DNA from: Sphingomonas sp. PsM26
GTDB taxonomy: Bacteria > Pseudomonadota > Alphaproteobacteria > Sphingomonadales > Sphingomonadaceae
DNA length: 64,000 nucleotides
Assembly: GCA_030433805.1 (NCBI GenBank)
Contig: JARUXA010000017.1
Coordinates: forward strand, 62,001-126,000
Reading direction: 5' to 3'
Every line of letters starts with the position of its first letter. Position 1 is the first letter of the stretch. The notes under the pieces were generated by a model. It made no database searches and was not told the DNA's origin. It saw nothing but the letters and a program-made list of their open reading frames with translations. Of this stretch, positions 1 through 11,041 are shown one piece after another. The position numbers and the translations under genes are program-made.

Positions 1-2034
1 TCTGACTGTAGCCACCGGTAATGCTGGCCGACGTGAGAAGTCCGAGGGTTGCACCCGCATTCGATACGACGTGTCCCGTCGCGACGATGTCGTCGTTGAG
101 CAACTGCACGCCCGCGCCGAACACCACATCGGCCGATGTGCTCGATATCGTTCCGCGCGCCCCCCCGAAGCCCGTCAGCGTGCCGGCGGTCTCGAACGTG
201 CCGCCGGTAATGGTCAGCGCCTGCGTCGATCGGTTGTCGATATTGCCCGCGATGACGCCGCTGTTGGTGATCGGCCCGAGCGTACCCGCATTGTAGATCG
301 CCGCGATCGCGCCGCTGAGCGTGCCGCTGTTGGTGAGGCTTCCCAATGTGCCGGTCGCAGCGATGTAGACGGGATAATCGGCTGTAAAGGCACCGCTGTT
401 CGACAGGCTCGCCAGAGTGCTGCCAATATAGTTGTTGTTCGCAGTCACCACGAGATTGCTTCCGCTCGCGCCCGCGGTCAGCGCCAGTCCCGGCGTGTTG
501 CCCGTAATCACCTCGACCCCGGCATAGCGCGATCCCGCGCCGCCCTGGACCAAAGTCCCGACGGTTGCTCCTGCCAGATAGGTCGCCGCGGTCACGATGT
601 CGGTTAAGACGGTACCGCCCGTCAGGAGCGCCGACCCGCTGATCACCAGCCCGGATGTGCCTCCAAGCGCCAGCAGACCGCTGTCCTGACGGAAATTGCC
701 CTGGATGCTGACCCCGCCGAGAAGCGACAGCGATGCGCCGGCATTGACCACAGTATTCGTGCCGACATCGAACGCATCGTTGAGCGCAATGGCGTTCGTG
801 AGGACGACGTCGCCGTTGGCGCTGAAGATCGTTCCCTGGCTGCCCGGCGCATATCCTGTCAGCGTTCCGCCAGAGATGCTCAACGCCTGCGCCGCACGAT
901 TGTCGATATTGCCCGCGATCACGCCGCTGTTGGTGATCTGCCCGAGCGTTCCGGCATTGTAGATCGCCGCGATCGCGCCGCTGAGGGTGCCGCTGTTGGT
1001 GAAGCTTCCCAATGTGCCGGTCGCAGCGATGTATACGGGATAGTCCGCCGTCAACGCGACAGTGTTGGCGACGCTGCCGAGGCTCCCCCCGATGTACGTG
1101 TTCAGCGCGGTCACGACGAGGTCGGTTCCGGCAGTGTTCGAGGTCAGCGCCAGCCCGTCGATATTGCCCGTATCGACGTTCACACCGTCGTAGCGCGATC
1201 CCACGCCGCCGCGGACCAACGTGCCGGCGTTCTCGTTTGCGACATAGTTGGCGGTCGGGTCGAACCGCGTCAGCACCGCACCACCCGTCAGGTTCGCAGC
1301 CCCGCTCACTGCGAGCTGCGCGCCGTTCTGGACGTATAGCGCGCCTGCGGTCTGACTGTAGCCACCGGTAATGCTCGCCGAAGTCAGGATCCCGAGGGTT
1401 CCACCCACGTTCGATACGACGTGTCCCGTCGCAACGATGTCGTCGTTGAGCAACTGCACGCCCGTGCTGAACACCACATCGGCTGACGTACTCGATATCG
1501 TTCCGCGAGCACCCCCGAAGCCCGTCAGCGTTCCGGCGGTCTCGAACGTGCCGCCGGTGATGGTCAGCGCCTGCGTCGATCGGTTATCGATATTGCCAGC
1601 GATGATGCCGCTGTTGGTGATCGGCCCGAGCGTACCCGCGTTGTAGATCGCGGCGATCGCGCCGCTGAGCGTGCCGCTGTTGGTGAGGCTTCCCAATGTG
1701 CCGGTCGTAGCGATGTAGACGGGATAGTCGGCTGCCAATGAACCCACGTTCGCGACGATGCCGAGACTGCCCCCGATGTATGTGTTCCGCGCGGTCACGA
1801 CGAGGTCGGTACCGGCCATGTTCGAGGTCAGCGCCAGCCCGTCGATATTGCCGGTGTCGACGTTCACGCCGTCGTAACGCGATCCCACGCCGCCGCGCAC
1901 CAACGTTCCAGCGTTTTCGTTCGCGAGGTAATTGGCGGTCGGGTCGAACTGCGTCACCACCGCCCCGCCGGTCAGGTTGGCGGCCCCGCTGACCACAAGC
2001 TGCGCACCGTTCAGGACGTATAGTGCGCCTGCGG
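1..2034 (-). repeat. Three consecutive ~225-codon repeats in the autotransporter passenger
   Basis: Blocks of about 675, 675 and 684 bp start at 1, about 676 and 1351; a fourth starts at 2035. Each opens with the same coding signature (minus-strand protein SITGGYSQTAG or a diverged form) and carries the same order of GTLTNSGTI-type modules. Block 1 and block 3 are visibly more alike than either is to block 2, which fits duplication of a two-block (1,350 bp) unit. Confidence 0.75.
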
Positions 2035-5000
2035 TCTGACTGTAGCCGCCGGTGATGTTCGCAGAAGTAAGAAGTCCGAGGGTTGCGCCAGCATTCGAGA
2101 CAACATGTCCCGTTGCGACGATGTCGTCGTCGAGCAATTGAACGCCCGAACTGAACACCACATCGGCCAATAGGCTCGATATCGTTCCGCGTCCGCCTCC
2201 GAAGCCGGTCAGCGTGCCTGCGGTCTCCAACGTGCCGCCGGTGATGGTCAGCGCCTGCGCGGTTTCGTTGTCAATATTGCCAGCGATCATCCCGCCATTG
2301 TCGATCGGTCCGAGCGTGCCCGTTGCGGCGGCGTAGATCGCGGTGGCCCCAGTGATCAGCCCGAGGTTGGTCACCCGACCGAGTGATCCGGTGTTGACGA
2401 GACCGTAGGTCTCGCCGGAGATTGTGCCGCCATTACGCAACACGTCGAGCAGGCCGCCATTGTTCAAGCCTGCACTGGCCGGACCTTGAGAGTCGGTGAT
2501 CAGACCGCTGTTGTCGATCGTTCCGATGCTACCCCCATTGTAGAGCGCAAGCAGACCCGCGATCGTGCCACTGTTGACGATCCGACCGATCGTAGCGGTG
2601 TTGTACAGACCGCGGGACGTTCCGCTGATCAAGCCTGCATTGAGGACCGCATCGATGACGCCGTCATTGGCGAGCCCCGCCGCCAGGACGACGGGTGTGT
2701 CGATGATGCTTCCGCTATTGAGGATCGTCCCGATCGAGCCGCCGTTGTACAGCCCGACCGTACCGCCGATGACGCCGTCGTTCTCGATCCGGTCGATGAC
2801 CCCGAGATTGCGCACGCCGAACCGGCTGCCCTCCAGCGTGCCGCTGTTCCCGAGCGTGCCGAGACGGCCGCTCGCCGCGACATAAGCGGCGGTCGAGACA
2901 CCCGTAATCGTTCCGCTGTTGACCAGAGTCCCGAGCGTGCCGCCGACATAGTCATTATTGATTGTTAACAACAAATCTACGTTGCCGCCGATCGTCCCGG
3001 TGGCCGCGGCAATCGCCAGTCCGGTGACGCCCGACGCGACCGAAACACCATCGTAACTCGACCCGGCACCCGCGCGAACAAGCGTTCCGCCCCCGCTGCC
3101 GGCGCTATAGTTCGCCGTGCTGTCAAGCTGATCACTGGTGATCAACCCGCCGGTGATGCTCGCGACACCGCTGACCAGCAGCGACGCCATACCCAAGGCG
3201 AGCGTGCCCGATCCCTGCGCGTAATTGCCGACGACGTTGACCGATTCCTGGAGTTGGACCGACGCACCATCGTTGACGAGCGTTCCCGTACCCAAAACGA
3301 CCGTATCGTTCAGGACGATACCACCCGACGCGAGGACGACGTTTCCCAGCGTGTTGGTAATCGTTCCCTGACTGCCCGGGACGTAACCGGTAAGCGTTCC
3401 GAACCCGCCACCACTCCCGGCAAAAACCAGATCCTGCATCGAACGATTGATGATGTTGCCGGCAAGCGTGCCGCTGTTCCAAATGGTGCCGAGCGCGCCC
3501 GCATTGTCGACCACCACCGGCCCGGACAGCACTCCACCGTTCGAGATTAGGCCGATCGTACCCGTATTGGAGATACCGGTCGTGCCGACATCGAACGTTC
3601 CGGCATTAATGATCGCACCAACGATGCCGTGATTGACGACACCGATCTGCCCCGTCAGGTTCCCATTGTTGGTCAGCGTGCCGAGCGCGCCAGTGGCGCT
3701 GACGTATACGGACGTCGGAACGGCAAGGTTTTGGACATTGACGATCGACCCCCGCGAACCGCCGACATAATAATTGGCAAAGTCGACCCGCAACGCATTG
3801 CCTTGCGTGGTTCCGACCAGTTGCAACCCGGTGACACCGGATGCGTAGGACAGGTTGGTATAAGCCGACCCGGCACTGCCCTGCACCACCGTCCCGCTGC
3901 TGTCTCCCGCCTGATAATTCCCGGTCGCGGAGATGCCGGTCAGTTCGATCGTTCCCCCCGTCAGTGACGCAGCCCCGCTGGCGATCACCTGGCCGGTGCC
4001 GTTGGCCAAGGACAGCGTGCCGCCTGTCTGGGCAAACGCGCCGGTGACGCTTACCGCGTCCGTCACGGCTACCGCCGCGCCGATATTGGTAAGCGTACCG
4101 GACCCAACGTCGACCGCATCGTCGAGTAGCATGCTGCCCGAGGCCAAGACGACATTCCCGATCGTGCTCACGATCCTGCCCTGGCCGGACTGACCGGTGA
4201 ACGTCCCGACTGTACCGTTCGTACCGCCCACGATCGTCACCGCATTGGCGGACAGGTTGACGATGTCGCCCCGGACCATCCCGCTGTTCGATAGCGTCCC
4301 CAGATTGCCGCTGCCCGCGATGTAGATTGCGGTTGGTGCATTCAGTTGACCGCTGTTCGTCAGTGTCGACAGTGTGCCGCCTATGTACGTATTGCCAAAC
4401 GTATCGATCAGCGACGAGCCGACTGTCCCTTGTGTGGCAAGCAAGCCCGTGGGTGCGCCGTTGACCGTCACGCCGGCATAATTCGAACCGGTTCCTGCGG
4501 AAATCAGGACGACATTATCACCAGCCAGATAATTGCCTGTATTCGACAAGGAGGCCGTCACGGTTCCGCCGGACAATGCCGCGGCACCGCTCACGGTCAA
4601 GCCGCTGGTCCCTGGAACGAAGGAGAGGATCCCGCCCGTCTGGCTATAATTCCCCATAATCGTCGTCATGCCGCCGAGCGTCAAATTGGCGCCCAGATTG
4701 GTCACCGTGTGACTGTTTCCGACGATAATGTCGTCGTTCAGCAGCAGCGCGCCGTTGATGAACGTCAGGTTGCTCGCATTATTGTCGATCAACCCGCGCC
4801 CAATATTGCCGGTGAGCGTGCCCACCAGCGTGTCAAATCCGCCGGTAAAGGTCAGGTCGTTCGCGCTGGCGTTGACGATGTCGCCACGGATCAGCCCGCT
4901 GTTGCCGATCCCGCCAATGTGTCCGGCGGTGGTGATCGTCATTGCCGGGCCTGCACTTGCGGTCAGGACGCCTGCGTTGAGCAAGGTGCCGATCGTGCCT

Positions 5001-8000
5001 GATGCATACAGCCCCTTCGAGGTCCCGGTGATCGTTCCACTGTTGCTCAGCATACCGACATTGCCGGTATCAACGATCCCGACCGCACCGCCGATCGTCC
5101 CGCTAGGCGCGTTGATGAGGAAGCCGATCGATCCGCCCGCGTTGTAAATCCCGATGTTGTTGCCGATCACGCCGCTGTTCGTGAGCGTGCCGATCGTGCC
5201 GCCGTTGTACAGCCCCGTCATGCGCTGGTCGTCGTTGGTTCGGATCGTACCGCTGTTCGCGAAGCGGTCGATCGTTCCAGCGTTGCTTACCCCAGCGCCG
5301 CTGCCCGTCATCAGTCCGGCATTCGACAGGTTACCGATCGTTCCGCCGTTCGAGAGGCCTGCGCCATTTCCGGCACTATTGCTGATGATCCCGTCAGCAC
5401 TGTTTACCAGCGTGCCGATCCGCCCGACGTTGTCGATGCCGTAACTCGCATTGGTCGCCGTCCCGCCACCAATCAGTCCGACGTTCAACAGTATGCCGAT
5501 AGACCCTGCGTTGAGCACGCCCGTAGCCGTCGCACCGCCTGCGCCGAATACCGTTCCCGCGTTGCCCAGAGCCTCGATCGTCGTAAGATTGTGGATCCCG
5601 ATGGGACCGCCGGTCCATCCGTAGTTTATCAGCGTCCCGATACGTCCTACATTGTAGAGACCGCTGGCAGCCCCATCGAGAACGCCGTTGTTGGTCAGAC
5701 TACCGATGGTCCCTGACCCTGCGACATACAGTGCGTAGGTCGCACCGGTGATCGTCGCGTCGTTCGTGAGCGTGGCTTGGGTATCGCCAATATAGTCGTT
5801 GCCCGCCGCAACGATCAGGTTCGTGCCGCTGGTGATCGCCGACAGTTTGAGCCCGGCAATGCTGCCGGGAACGTTCAGGTCAACGCCGGTATAACTGGAC
5901 CCGGAGCCCCCCGAGACCAGTGTTCCGCCAGCGGCGGACCCGACGCGATAGGTGGCCGCCGGGGACAAACCGTCAAAATTGGCGGAGATCGTGCCACCCG
6001 ACAGGACGGCGGCCTGCGTGACGACGAGCCTGCCGTTGCTCCCCAGGTTCAGCACACCTGCGGTCTGCAGATAATTGGCACCAATCGTGACGATCGTGGC
6101 CAAGGCAATATCCGCCCCCACGTTGCTGATCGTCACGCTGCTCGGCGGGGGGCCGACGGCGAGGATCTTGTCGTTGAGCAGCAGGGCACCGGATGCGAAG
6201 GTCAGGTTGGTGCTGACGCCAAGTGTGCCCTGGACCGTTCCGGAGTTCCCGGTCAGCGTCCCGATCGTCCCGCCGCTACCGCCGATGATCGTCCCGATCG
6301 TCCCGCCGGCCGGATTGATGTTGCCGCGGATGATACCGCTGTTGGCGATCGTCGCATACGTACCCGAAAGCGCGTTCGTGCCCCCGGATAACGTGCCGCG
6401 ATTGTCCAGCACGGTGATCACGGCGTTGTTTTGCACCGCGACGCCTCCGCCTGAGATGACGCCGCTATTGGTCAGCGTTCCGATCGTGCCGCTGTTGAGG
6501 ATCGCCCAGCTGCCGTTCGTGATCGTGCCGCTGTTGGTGAGTTGGCCGATGCTGCCCTGATTCCACAAAGCGGTGAAATTGGCGTTGGTGATGAGCCCCG
6601 CGTTGGACAAGGTACCGATCGTACCGCGATTGTTGATGCCGAATTGCGCGCCGCCGAACGTCCCGGTGTTGGTGACCGTTCCGATGCGGCCCGTGGTGGC
6701 GACGTACAGCGCGGTCGAGGCGGCGGTGAGCGAGGCGCTATTAGCAAGCGTGGCCAGCGTCCCACCGACATAATCGTTGTTGAGCGACAGCAGGATCTTG
6801 TTGCCGACGGTACTCGTGGCTCTGGACAGCCCGGTCACCGTGCTGACCGATATAGTCGCACCGGTGAGGTTCAGGGCGGACGCGCTGACGAGCGTATAGG
6901 TGCCAGGCAAGTAGTTGCCAGTACTGGACAGATCGGACTGAACCGTGCCGCCACTGATCGCCGCGGTGCCGCTAACGACTAGCCCTGCCAAGAGCGGGTC
7001 GACCGTCAGCGTGCCGCCGGTCTGGCTGTAATTGCCCGTAAGGTTGATGATCGTGCTGAGCTTAAGATTGGCACCAAGGTTGCCGACGGTCCGACCGGTT
7101 GCCACAATATGATCATTGAGCAGCAAGTTGCCCGACGCGAACACCAGATTGCTGAGCGTGTTGGTGATCGTTCCCCTGCCCGATTGCCCCGTCAGCGTGC
7201 CGATCGTACCCGCCGCACCGCCGGTTATCGTCAGCACGTTGGCCGTATCGTTGCGGATCGCGCCACGGATGATGCCGCTATTGGCAAGCCCCCCGAGCGT
7301 CCCCTGCAGATACAGGGCGTTATTACCGCTGATGGTCGCCCCGGCCTGGTTGATCAGCGTACCCAGCGTGTCGGATAGGTTGATCGCGTTGGTCGCGTTA
7401 CCGATGAAACCGCTGTTGGTGAGTACGGTCACTACGCCGCCCAGGCCTAGCGCGCTTTGTCCCGAGATGATCGACCCACTGTTCGCGATCGTCGCGATGC
7501 TACCGGCGTTGTAAATGCCTTGCGGGCCGCCATTGATCGTCCCGCTATTCGCCAGCACCCCCAACGTGCCGTAATTGGCGAAGCCTGCGGACCCCGAAGA
7601 AATATACCCGGCGTTGGTCAGCGTGCCGAGCGACGTGTCGTTCTGCAGCCCGGCCGCGGTGCCGCCCAGAATCGTCCCGCCCGCGGCGTTGATCAGGGTG
7701 GCGATCGTCGACTGGTTGCCCAATCCCTTCTGCGCACCGGAAATAAGACCGCTGTTGTTAAGCGTACCGATGCTGCCGTTGGTATTGAGCCCATCGGCGG
7801 TGCCGCTGAGCGCACCGCTGTTGGTCAGCGTCCCGACCGTGCCGGTGTTGGCGACATACAGCGGATAGGTAACGCCGGCGATCGTCCCTGCATTGGTGAC
7901 CGTGGCTTGCGTATCACCGATATAGATGTTGGCGGCCAGCAGCGCGAGATTAGTCCCTCTCGTGCCTGCGGTAGCAGCCAGACCGGTAACGCCGCCGGTC

Positions 8001-11000
8001 GCTACGACGCTCACACCGCTGTAGCTCGACCCCATGCCGCCGCTGACGAGATTGCCGCCAATCGAGTCCCCAACTCGATAGGTGGCATTTGCCGAGACAC
8101 CACTGACATCGGCGCTGATCGTGCCGTCCGTGAAAGTCGCGGCTTGCGTTACCACCAGCCTCCCCGCAGCGCCTAGGTTGAGCAAACCCGCGGTCTGGCG
8201 GAAGTTGGCGTCAATCGTGACGATCGTCGACAGGGCAATGTCTGCCCCGGTGTTGCTGATGGTCGTGGCGGCGGACGTCGTTCCGACCGCGATGATATTA
8301 TCGTTGAGCAGCAAGGCCCCGGATGCGAACGTGAGCTGGTCGCCCGCGCCGAGCGTGCCCAGGGTCGACCCGGAGAAGCCGGTCAGCGTGCCGATCGTTC
8401 CGTTGGTGCCGCCGTTGATCCTCTCGATCGACCCGTTGGACTGGTTGAGGTTGCCGCGAATGACACCGCTGTTGACGATGGTCTGGAAAATGCCGGCGAG
8501 TGCGTTGCTGCCACCGGACATCGTCCCGCGGTTGTCGATCAGCGTGATGACGCCATTGTTTTGAACCGCATTCCCTGTGCCAGCGATGATGCCGTTATTG
8601 GTGAGGGTGCCGATCGTCGCGCTGTTCAGGATCGCCCAACTGCTGTTGGTGATCGTCCCGCTGTTGGTCAGCTGGCCGATGCTGCCCTGGTTCCAGAAGG
8701 CGGTGAAGTTCGCGTTGGTGATTACCCCGAGATTGGCGAAGGTGCCGATTGTGCCGCGATTGTTGACCCCGAATTGTGCGCCGCCGAACGTCCCGCTATT
8801 GGTCACCGTGCCGATGCTGCCGGTAGTTGCGACGTACAGTCCGGTGTAGCTGCCGGTGATCGCGGCGCTATTGGACAGCGTGGCCAGCGTCCCGCCGACA
8901 TAATCGTTGTCGATCGATAGCAGCAGCCTGTTGCTGACCGTGCTCGTCGATTTGGCGAGGCCAGTGATGTCGTTGACCGTCACAGTCGCGCCGGCCAGAT
9001 TGAGGGTCGATCCGCTGACGAGCGTGTAGCCGCCTTGCAGATAGTTCGCGGTGCTCAGCAGAGTCGAACTGACCGTGCCGCCGCTGATCGCCGCGGTGCC
9101 GCTGACGATCAGGCCGCCCTTCGTCGGGTCGATCGTCAACGTCCCGCCGGACTGGCTGTAATTGCCCGTCAGGTTGATGAGGGTGCCGAGCATCAGGCCA
9201 GCGCCGCTGTTGCTGACGGTCCGACCGGTCGCAACGATATTGTCGTTGAGCAGCAGGTCGCCCGACGCGAACACCAGATTGCCCGCCGTATTGGTGATCG
9301 TCCCCTTGCCCGACTGGCCGGTCAGCGTCCCCACCGTTCCCGCCGTGCCGCCGGTGATGGTCAGCGTGTTGGCGCTGCCGTTGAGGATGTTGCCCGAGAT
9401 CAGACCCCGGTTACCGATCCCGCTGATCGTGCTGCCGGAGGCGATCGACAATGCGAGTGGACCCGAGATCGTCCCGCTGTTGTCGATCGTCCCGATCGTG
9501 CCGCCGTTGAAGTTGATGCCGGCCTGCGCCCCGATGATCCGACCGGTATTGATGACCGCGTCGATCGTCCCCTCGGTATAGATACCACCGGTGGCGCCGC
9601 TCAACAGGCCGTTGTTAATCAGACGGCCGATCGACGCGTTGCCGAAGTTGTTGCCGATCCCGCTGCTCTTGCTGCTCAGAATCGTGCCGTTGTTGATGAT
9701 CGTGTCGATCACCGCGCTGTTGGCGATTCCGCCCGCTGCCGCGCCGCCCAAGGTCCCCGCGGCGATCACGCCGCTGTTGCTGATCGTGCCGATATGGGCA
9801 CCGAAGACAAGGTAGACCCCGCGGGTCGCCCCGAACACGGTCCCCGAGTTGACTAGCGTATCGATCGTCCCGGTCGCGGCGACGTAGACGCCGGCCCCCG
9901 CGCTGTTGATGGTTCCGCTATTGTTGAGCGTCGCCAGCGTGCCGCCGACATAATCATTGGTCGCCAGCAGCAGCAACTGGTTGCCCGATACGCTGCCCGA
10001 GGTCTTCAAACCGGTTGCCAGAGACGTCCCGACCGTGACACCGGTATAGTCCGCGGTTCCAGTGGACTGCACCAAAGTGGCGAGCGTTCCGGCGAAATAG
10101 TTTCCCGTGTTCGACAGGAGCGCCTGCACCGTCCCCCCAGTCAGGCTTGCAACCCCGGACACCGACAACGCCCCCGCGGTTCCGAGCATGAGCCTGCCAG
10201 CCGACTGCGCATAGGTACCGGTGACGCCGATCAGCGTCGTCAGGGTCAGCGACGCGCCACTGTTCGTGACGGTCTTGCCGGACGCGGCGATGCGGTCGTT
10301 GAGCAGCAGATTGCCCGAAGCGAAGACGATATCGCCACCGGTGGAAATCGTCCCGATCGATCCGGGAATCGACCCGGTGAGTGTGCCAATCGTCGCGCCG
10401 CTGCCGCCCCTGATCGTTATGATACCGGTATCGTTGACGATGTTCCCCGCGATCAGCCCGGTATTGACGATCGTTCCGATCGAACCGGAAGATGTCCCGT
10501 CCGACGTGTTGTAGATCGCCATCGGTCCGGTGATCGTACCGCTGTTGGTCAGCGTCCGGACGGTGCCGCCGATATTAAGGAACGCACCCGTAGTGCCACC
10601 CATGATCAGGCCGGAATTGGTGATCGCGCCGATGACGGGGATGGTCGGCGAACCCGCCGTCCGGCGACTGAGCAGGATGCCGCCGCCGAGCCCTTGGATC
10701 GTCCCGCTGTTGACGACCGACCCGATCGAATCCGCGTTGAGCAACCCGTAAAACAACGGGCTGGTGTTGATGATCTGGCCCTGGTTGGTCAGCGTCCCGA
10801 TCGTACTGTCATTGTAGACCGCCGCGGTCAGCGTGGTCGTGACCGTCCCCGTTCCGGTGATCGAGAGCTGTCCGATCGAGCTGTTGATGACCTGCGCGCC
10901 AACCGTCGTTCCCGAAATGGTCGTGTCTGCCAGCGATGGTTGCGGCAAGATCAGCCCGGCACTGATTGCAAGCAGCGAAATACCGGTTTGGAAATTTCGG

Positions 11001-11041
11001 GTTCGTCTGGTCGGCTCGGACGTATCGCCGTTCAGCACCAC
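1..11041 (-). CDS. Giant autotransporter-like repetitive surface protein, 3' part outside the window
   Basis: Reading the minus strand from GTG at 11041 gives a Sec-type signal peptide (RRTRN, then a hydrophobic stretch ending PSLA before DTTISG). Thousands of residues of beta-strand repeats follow, rich in Gly, Thr, Asn and Ser, with the recurring core GTLTNSGTI plus variants such as LLLNDNIVATG and NDYVGGTLATL. The frame is the same at 2041, 1354 and position 2, and no stop ends it inside the window, so at least about 3,680 residues are encoded. The GTG is chosen because AGGGGA lies 5-6 nt upstream and no in-frame ATG precedes the signal peptide. Such passengers form beta-helices displayed outside the outer membrane; the C-terminal beta-barrel would lie left of position 1 and is not seen. 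Export as a type V autotransporter is inferred from repeat style. A two-partner or other adhesin is possible. Confidence 0.8.
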   Translation of the reverse strand, partial: MVLNGDTSEPTRRTRNFQTGISLLAISAGLILPQPSLADTTISGTTVGAQVINSSIGQLSITGTGTVTTTLTAAVYNDSTIGTLTNQGQIINTSPLFYGLLNADSIGSVVNSGTIQGLGGGILLSRRTAGSPTIPVIGAITNSGLIMGGTTGAFLNIGGTVRTLTNSGTITGPMAIYNTSDGTSSGSIGTIVNTGLIAGNIVNDTGIITIRGGSGATIGTLTGSIPGSIGTISTGGDIVFASGNLLLNDRIAASGKTVTNSGASLTLTTLIGVTGTYAQSAGRLMLGTAGALSVSGVASLTGGTVQALLSNTGNYFAGTLATLVQSTGTADYTGVTVGTSLATGLKTSGSVSGNQLLLLATNDYVGGTLATLNNSGTINSAGAGVYVAATGTIDTLVNSGTVFGATRGVYLVFGAHIGTISNSGVIAAGTLGGAAAGGIANSAVIDTIINNGTILSSKSSGIGNNFGNASIGRLINNGLLSGATGGIYTEGTIDAVINTGRIIGAQAGINFNGGTIGTIDNSGTISGPLALSIASGSTISGIGNRGLISGNILNGSANTLTITGGTAGTVGTLTGQSGKGTITNTAGNLVFASGDLLLNDNIVATGRTVSNSGAGLMLGTLINLTGNYSQSGGTLTIDPTKGGLIVSGTAAISGGTVSSTLLSTANYLQGGYTLVSGSTLNLAGATVTVNDITGLAKSTSTVSNRLLLSIDNDYVGGTLATLSNSAAITGSYTGLYVATTGSIGTVTNSGTFGGAQFGVNNRGTIGTFANLGVITNANFTAFWNQGSIGQLTNSGTITNSSWAILNSATIGTLTNNGIIAGTGNAVQNNGVITLIDNRGTMSGGSNALAGIFQTIVNSGVIRGNLNQSNGSIERINGGTNGTIGTLTGFSGSTLGTLGAGDQLTFASGALLLNDNIIAVGTTSAATTISNTGADIALSTIVTIDANFRQTAGLLNLGAAGRLVVTQAATFTDGTISADVSGVSANATYRVGDSIGGNLVSGGMGSSYSGVSVVATGGVTGLAATAGTRGTNLALLAANIYIGDTQATVTNAGTIAGVTYPLYVANTGTVGTLTNSGALSGTADGLNTNGSIGTLNNSGLISGAQKGLGNQSTIATLINAAGGTILGGTAAGLQNDTSLGTLTNAGYISSGSAGFANYGTLGVLANSGTINGGPQGIYNAGSIATIANSGSIISGQSALGLGGVVTVLTNSGFIGNATNAINLSDTLGTLINQAGATISGNNALYLQGTLGGLANSGIIRGAIRNDTANVLTITGGAAGTIGTLTGQSGRGTITNTLSNLVFASGNLLLNDHIVATGRTVGNLGANLKLSTIINLTGNYSQTGGTLTVDPLLAGLVVSGTAAISGGTVQSDLSSTGNYLPGTYTLVSASALNLTGATISVSTVTGLSRATSTVGNKILLSLNNDYVGGTLATLANSASLTAASTALYVATTGRIGTVTNTGTFGGAQFGINNRGTIGTLSNAGLITNANFTALWNQGSIGQLTNSGTITNGSWAILNSGTIGTLTNSGVISGGGVAVQNNAVITVLDNRGTLSGGTNALSGTYATIANSGIIRGNINPAGGTIGTIIGGSGGTIGTLTGNSGTVQGTLGVSTNLTFASGALLLNDKILAVGPPPSSVTISNVGADIALATIVTIGANYLQTAGVLNLGSNGRLVVTQAAVLSGGTISANFDGLSPAATYRVGSAAGGTLVSGGSGSSYTGVDLNVPGSIAGLKLSAITSGTNLIVAAGNDYIGDTQATLTNDATITGATYALYVAGSGTIGSLTNNGVLDGAASGLYNVGRIGTLINYGWTGGPIGIHNLTTIEALGNAGTVFGAGGATATGVLNAGSIGILLNVGLIGGGTATNASYGIDNVGRIGTLVNSADGIISNSAGNGAGLSNGGTIGNLSNAGLMTGSGAGVSNAGTIDRFANSGTIRTNDDQRMTGLYNGGTIGTLTNSGVIGNNIGIYNAGGSIGFLINAPSGTIGGAVGIVDTGNVGMLSNSGTITGTSKGLYASGTIGTLLNAGVLTASAGPAMTITTAGHIGGIGNSGLIRGDIVNASANDLTFTGGFDTLVGTLTGNIGRGLIDNNASNLTFINGALLLNDDIIVGNSHTVTNLGANLTLGGMTTIMGNYSQTGGILSFVPGTSGLTVSGAAALSGGTVTASLSNTGNYLAGDNVVLISAGTGSNYAGVTVNGAPTGLLATQGTVGSSLIDTFGNTYIGGTLSTLTNSGQLNAPTAIYIAGSGNLGTLSNSGMVRGDIVNLSANAVTIVGGTNGTVGTFTGQSGQGRIVSTIGNVVLASGSMLLDDAVDVGSGTLTNIGAAVAVTDAVSVTGAFAQTGGTLSLANGTGQVIASGAASLTGGTIELTGISATGNYQAGDSSGTVVQGSAGSAYTNLSYASGVTGLQLVGTTQGNALRVDFANYYVGGSRGSIVNVQNLAVPTSVYVSATGALGTLTNNGNLTGQIGVVNHGIVGAIINAGTFDVGTTGISNTGTIGLISNGGVLSGPVVVDNAGALGTIWNSGTLAGNIINRSMQDLVFAGSGGGFGTLTGYVPGSQGTITNTLGNVVLASGGIVLNDTVVLGTGTLVNDGASVQLQESVNVVGNYAQGSGTLALGMASLLVSGVASITGGLITSDQLDSTANYSAGSGGGTLVRAGAGSSYDGVSVASGVTGLAIAAATGTIGGNVDLLLTINNDYVGGTLGTLVNSGTITGVSTAAYVAASGRLGTLGNSGTLEGSRFGVRNLGVIDRIENDGVIGGTVGLYNGGSIGTILNSGSIIDTPVVLAAGLANDGVIDAVLNAGLISGTSRGLYNTATIGRIVNSGTIAGLLALYNGGSIGTIDNSGLITDSQGPASAGLNNGGLLDVLRNGGTISGETYGLVNTGSLGRVTNLGLITGATAIYAAATGTLGPIDNGGMIAGNIDNETAQALTITGGTLETAGTLTGFGGGRGTISSLLADVVFSSGVQLLDDDIVATGHVVSNAGATLGLLTSANITGGYSQTAGALYVLNGAQLVVSGAANLTGGAVVTQFDPTANYLANENAGTLVRGGVGSRYDGVNVDTGNIDGLALTSNMAGTDLVVTARNTYIGGSLGIVANVGSLAADYPVYIATTGTLGSLTNSGTLSGAIAAIYNAGTLGPITNSGIIAGNIDNRSTQALTITGGTFETAGTLTGFGGARGTISSTSADVVFSTGVQLLNDDIVATGHVVSNVGGTLGILTSASITGGYSQTAGALYVQNGAQLAVSGAANLTGGAVLTRFDPTANYVANENAGTLVRGGVGSRYDGVNVDTGNIDGLALTSNTAGTDLVVTALNTYIGGSLGSVANTVALTADYPVYIAATGTLGSFTNSGTLSGAIAAIYNAGTLGQITNSGVIAGNIDNRAAQALSISGGTLTGYAPGSQGTIFSANGDVVLTNAIALNDAFDVGTNTVVNAGASLSLLGGVSIQGNFRQDSGLLALGGTSGLVISGSALLTGGTVLTDIVTAATYLAGATVGTLVQGGAGSRYAGVEVITGNTPGLALTAGASGSNLVVTANNNYIGSTLASLSNSGAFTADYPVYIAATGTLGSLTNSGTLSGAIAAIYNAGTLGPITNSGVIAGNIDNRSTQALTITGGTFETAGTLTGFGGARGTISSTSADVVFGAGVQLLNDDIVATGHVVSNAGATLGLLTSASITGGYSQ
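5691..9950 (-). repeat. Tandem ~2.13-kb duplication inside the autotransporter gene
   Basis: Matching segments recur at an exact 2,130-bp offset: 5771 with 7901, 6082 with 8212, 6541 with 8671 and 7022 with 9152. The offset is 710 codons, so the frame is kept. Similarity fades toward the end of each copy, and the outer limits given here are approximate. Confidence 0.7.
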
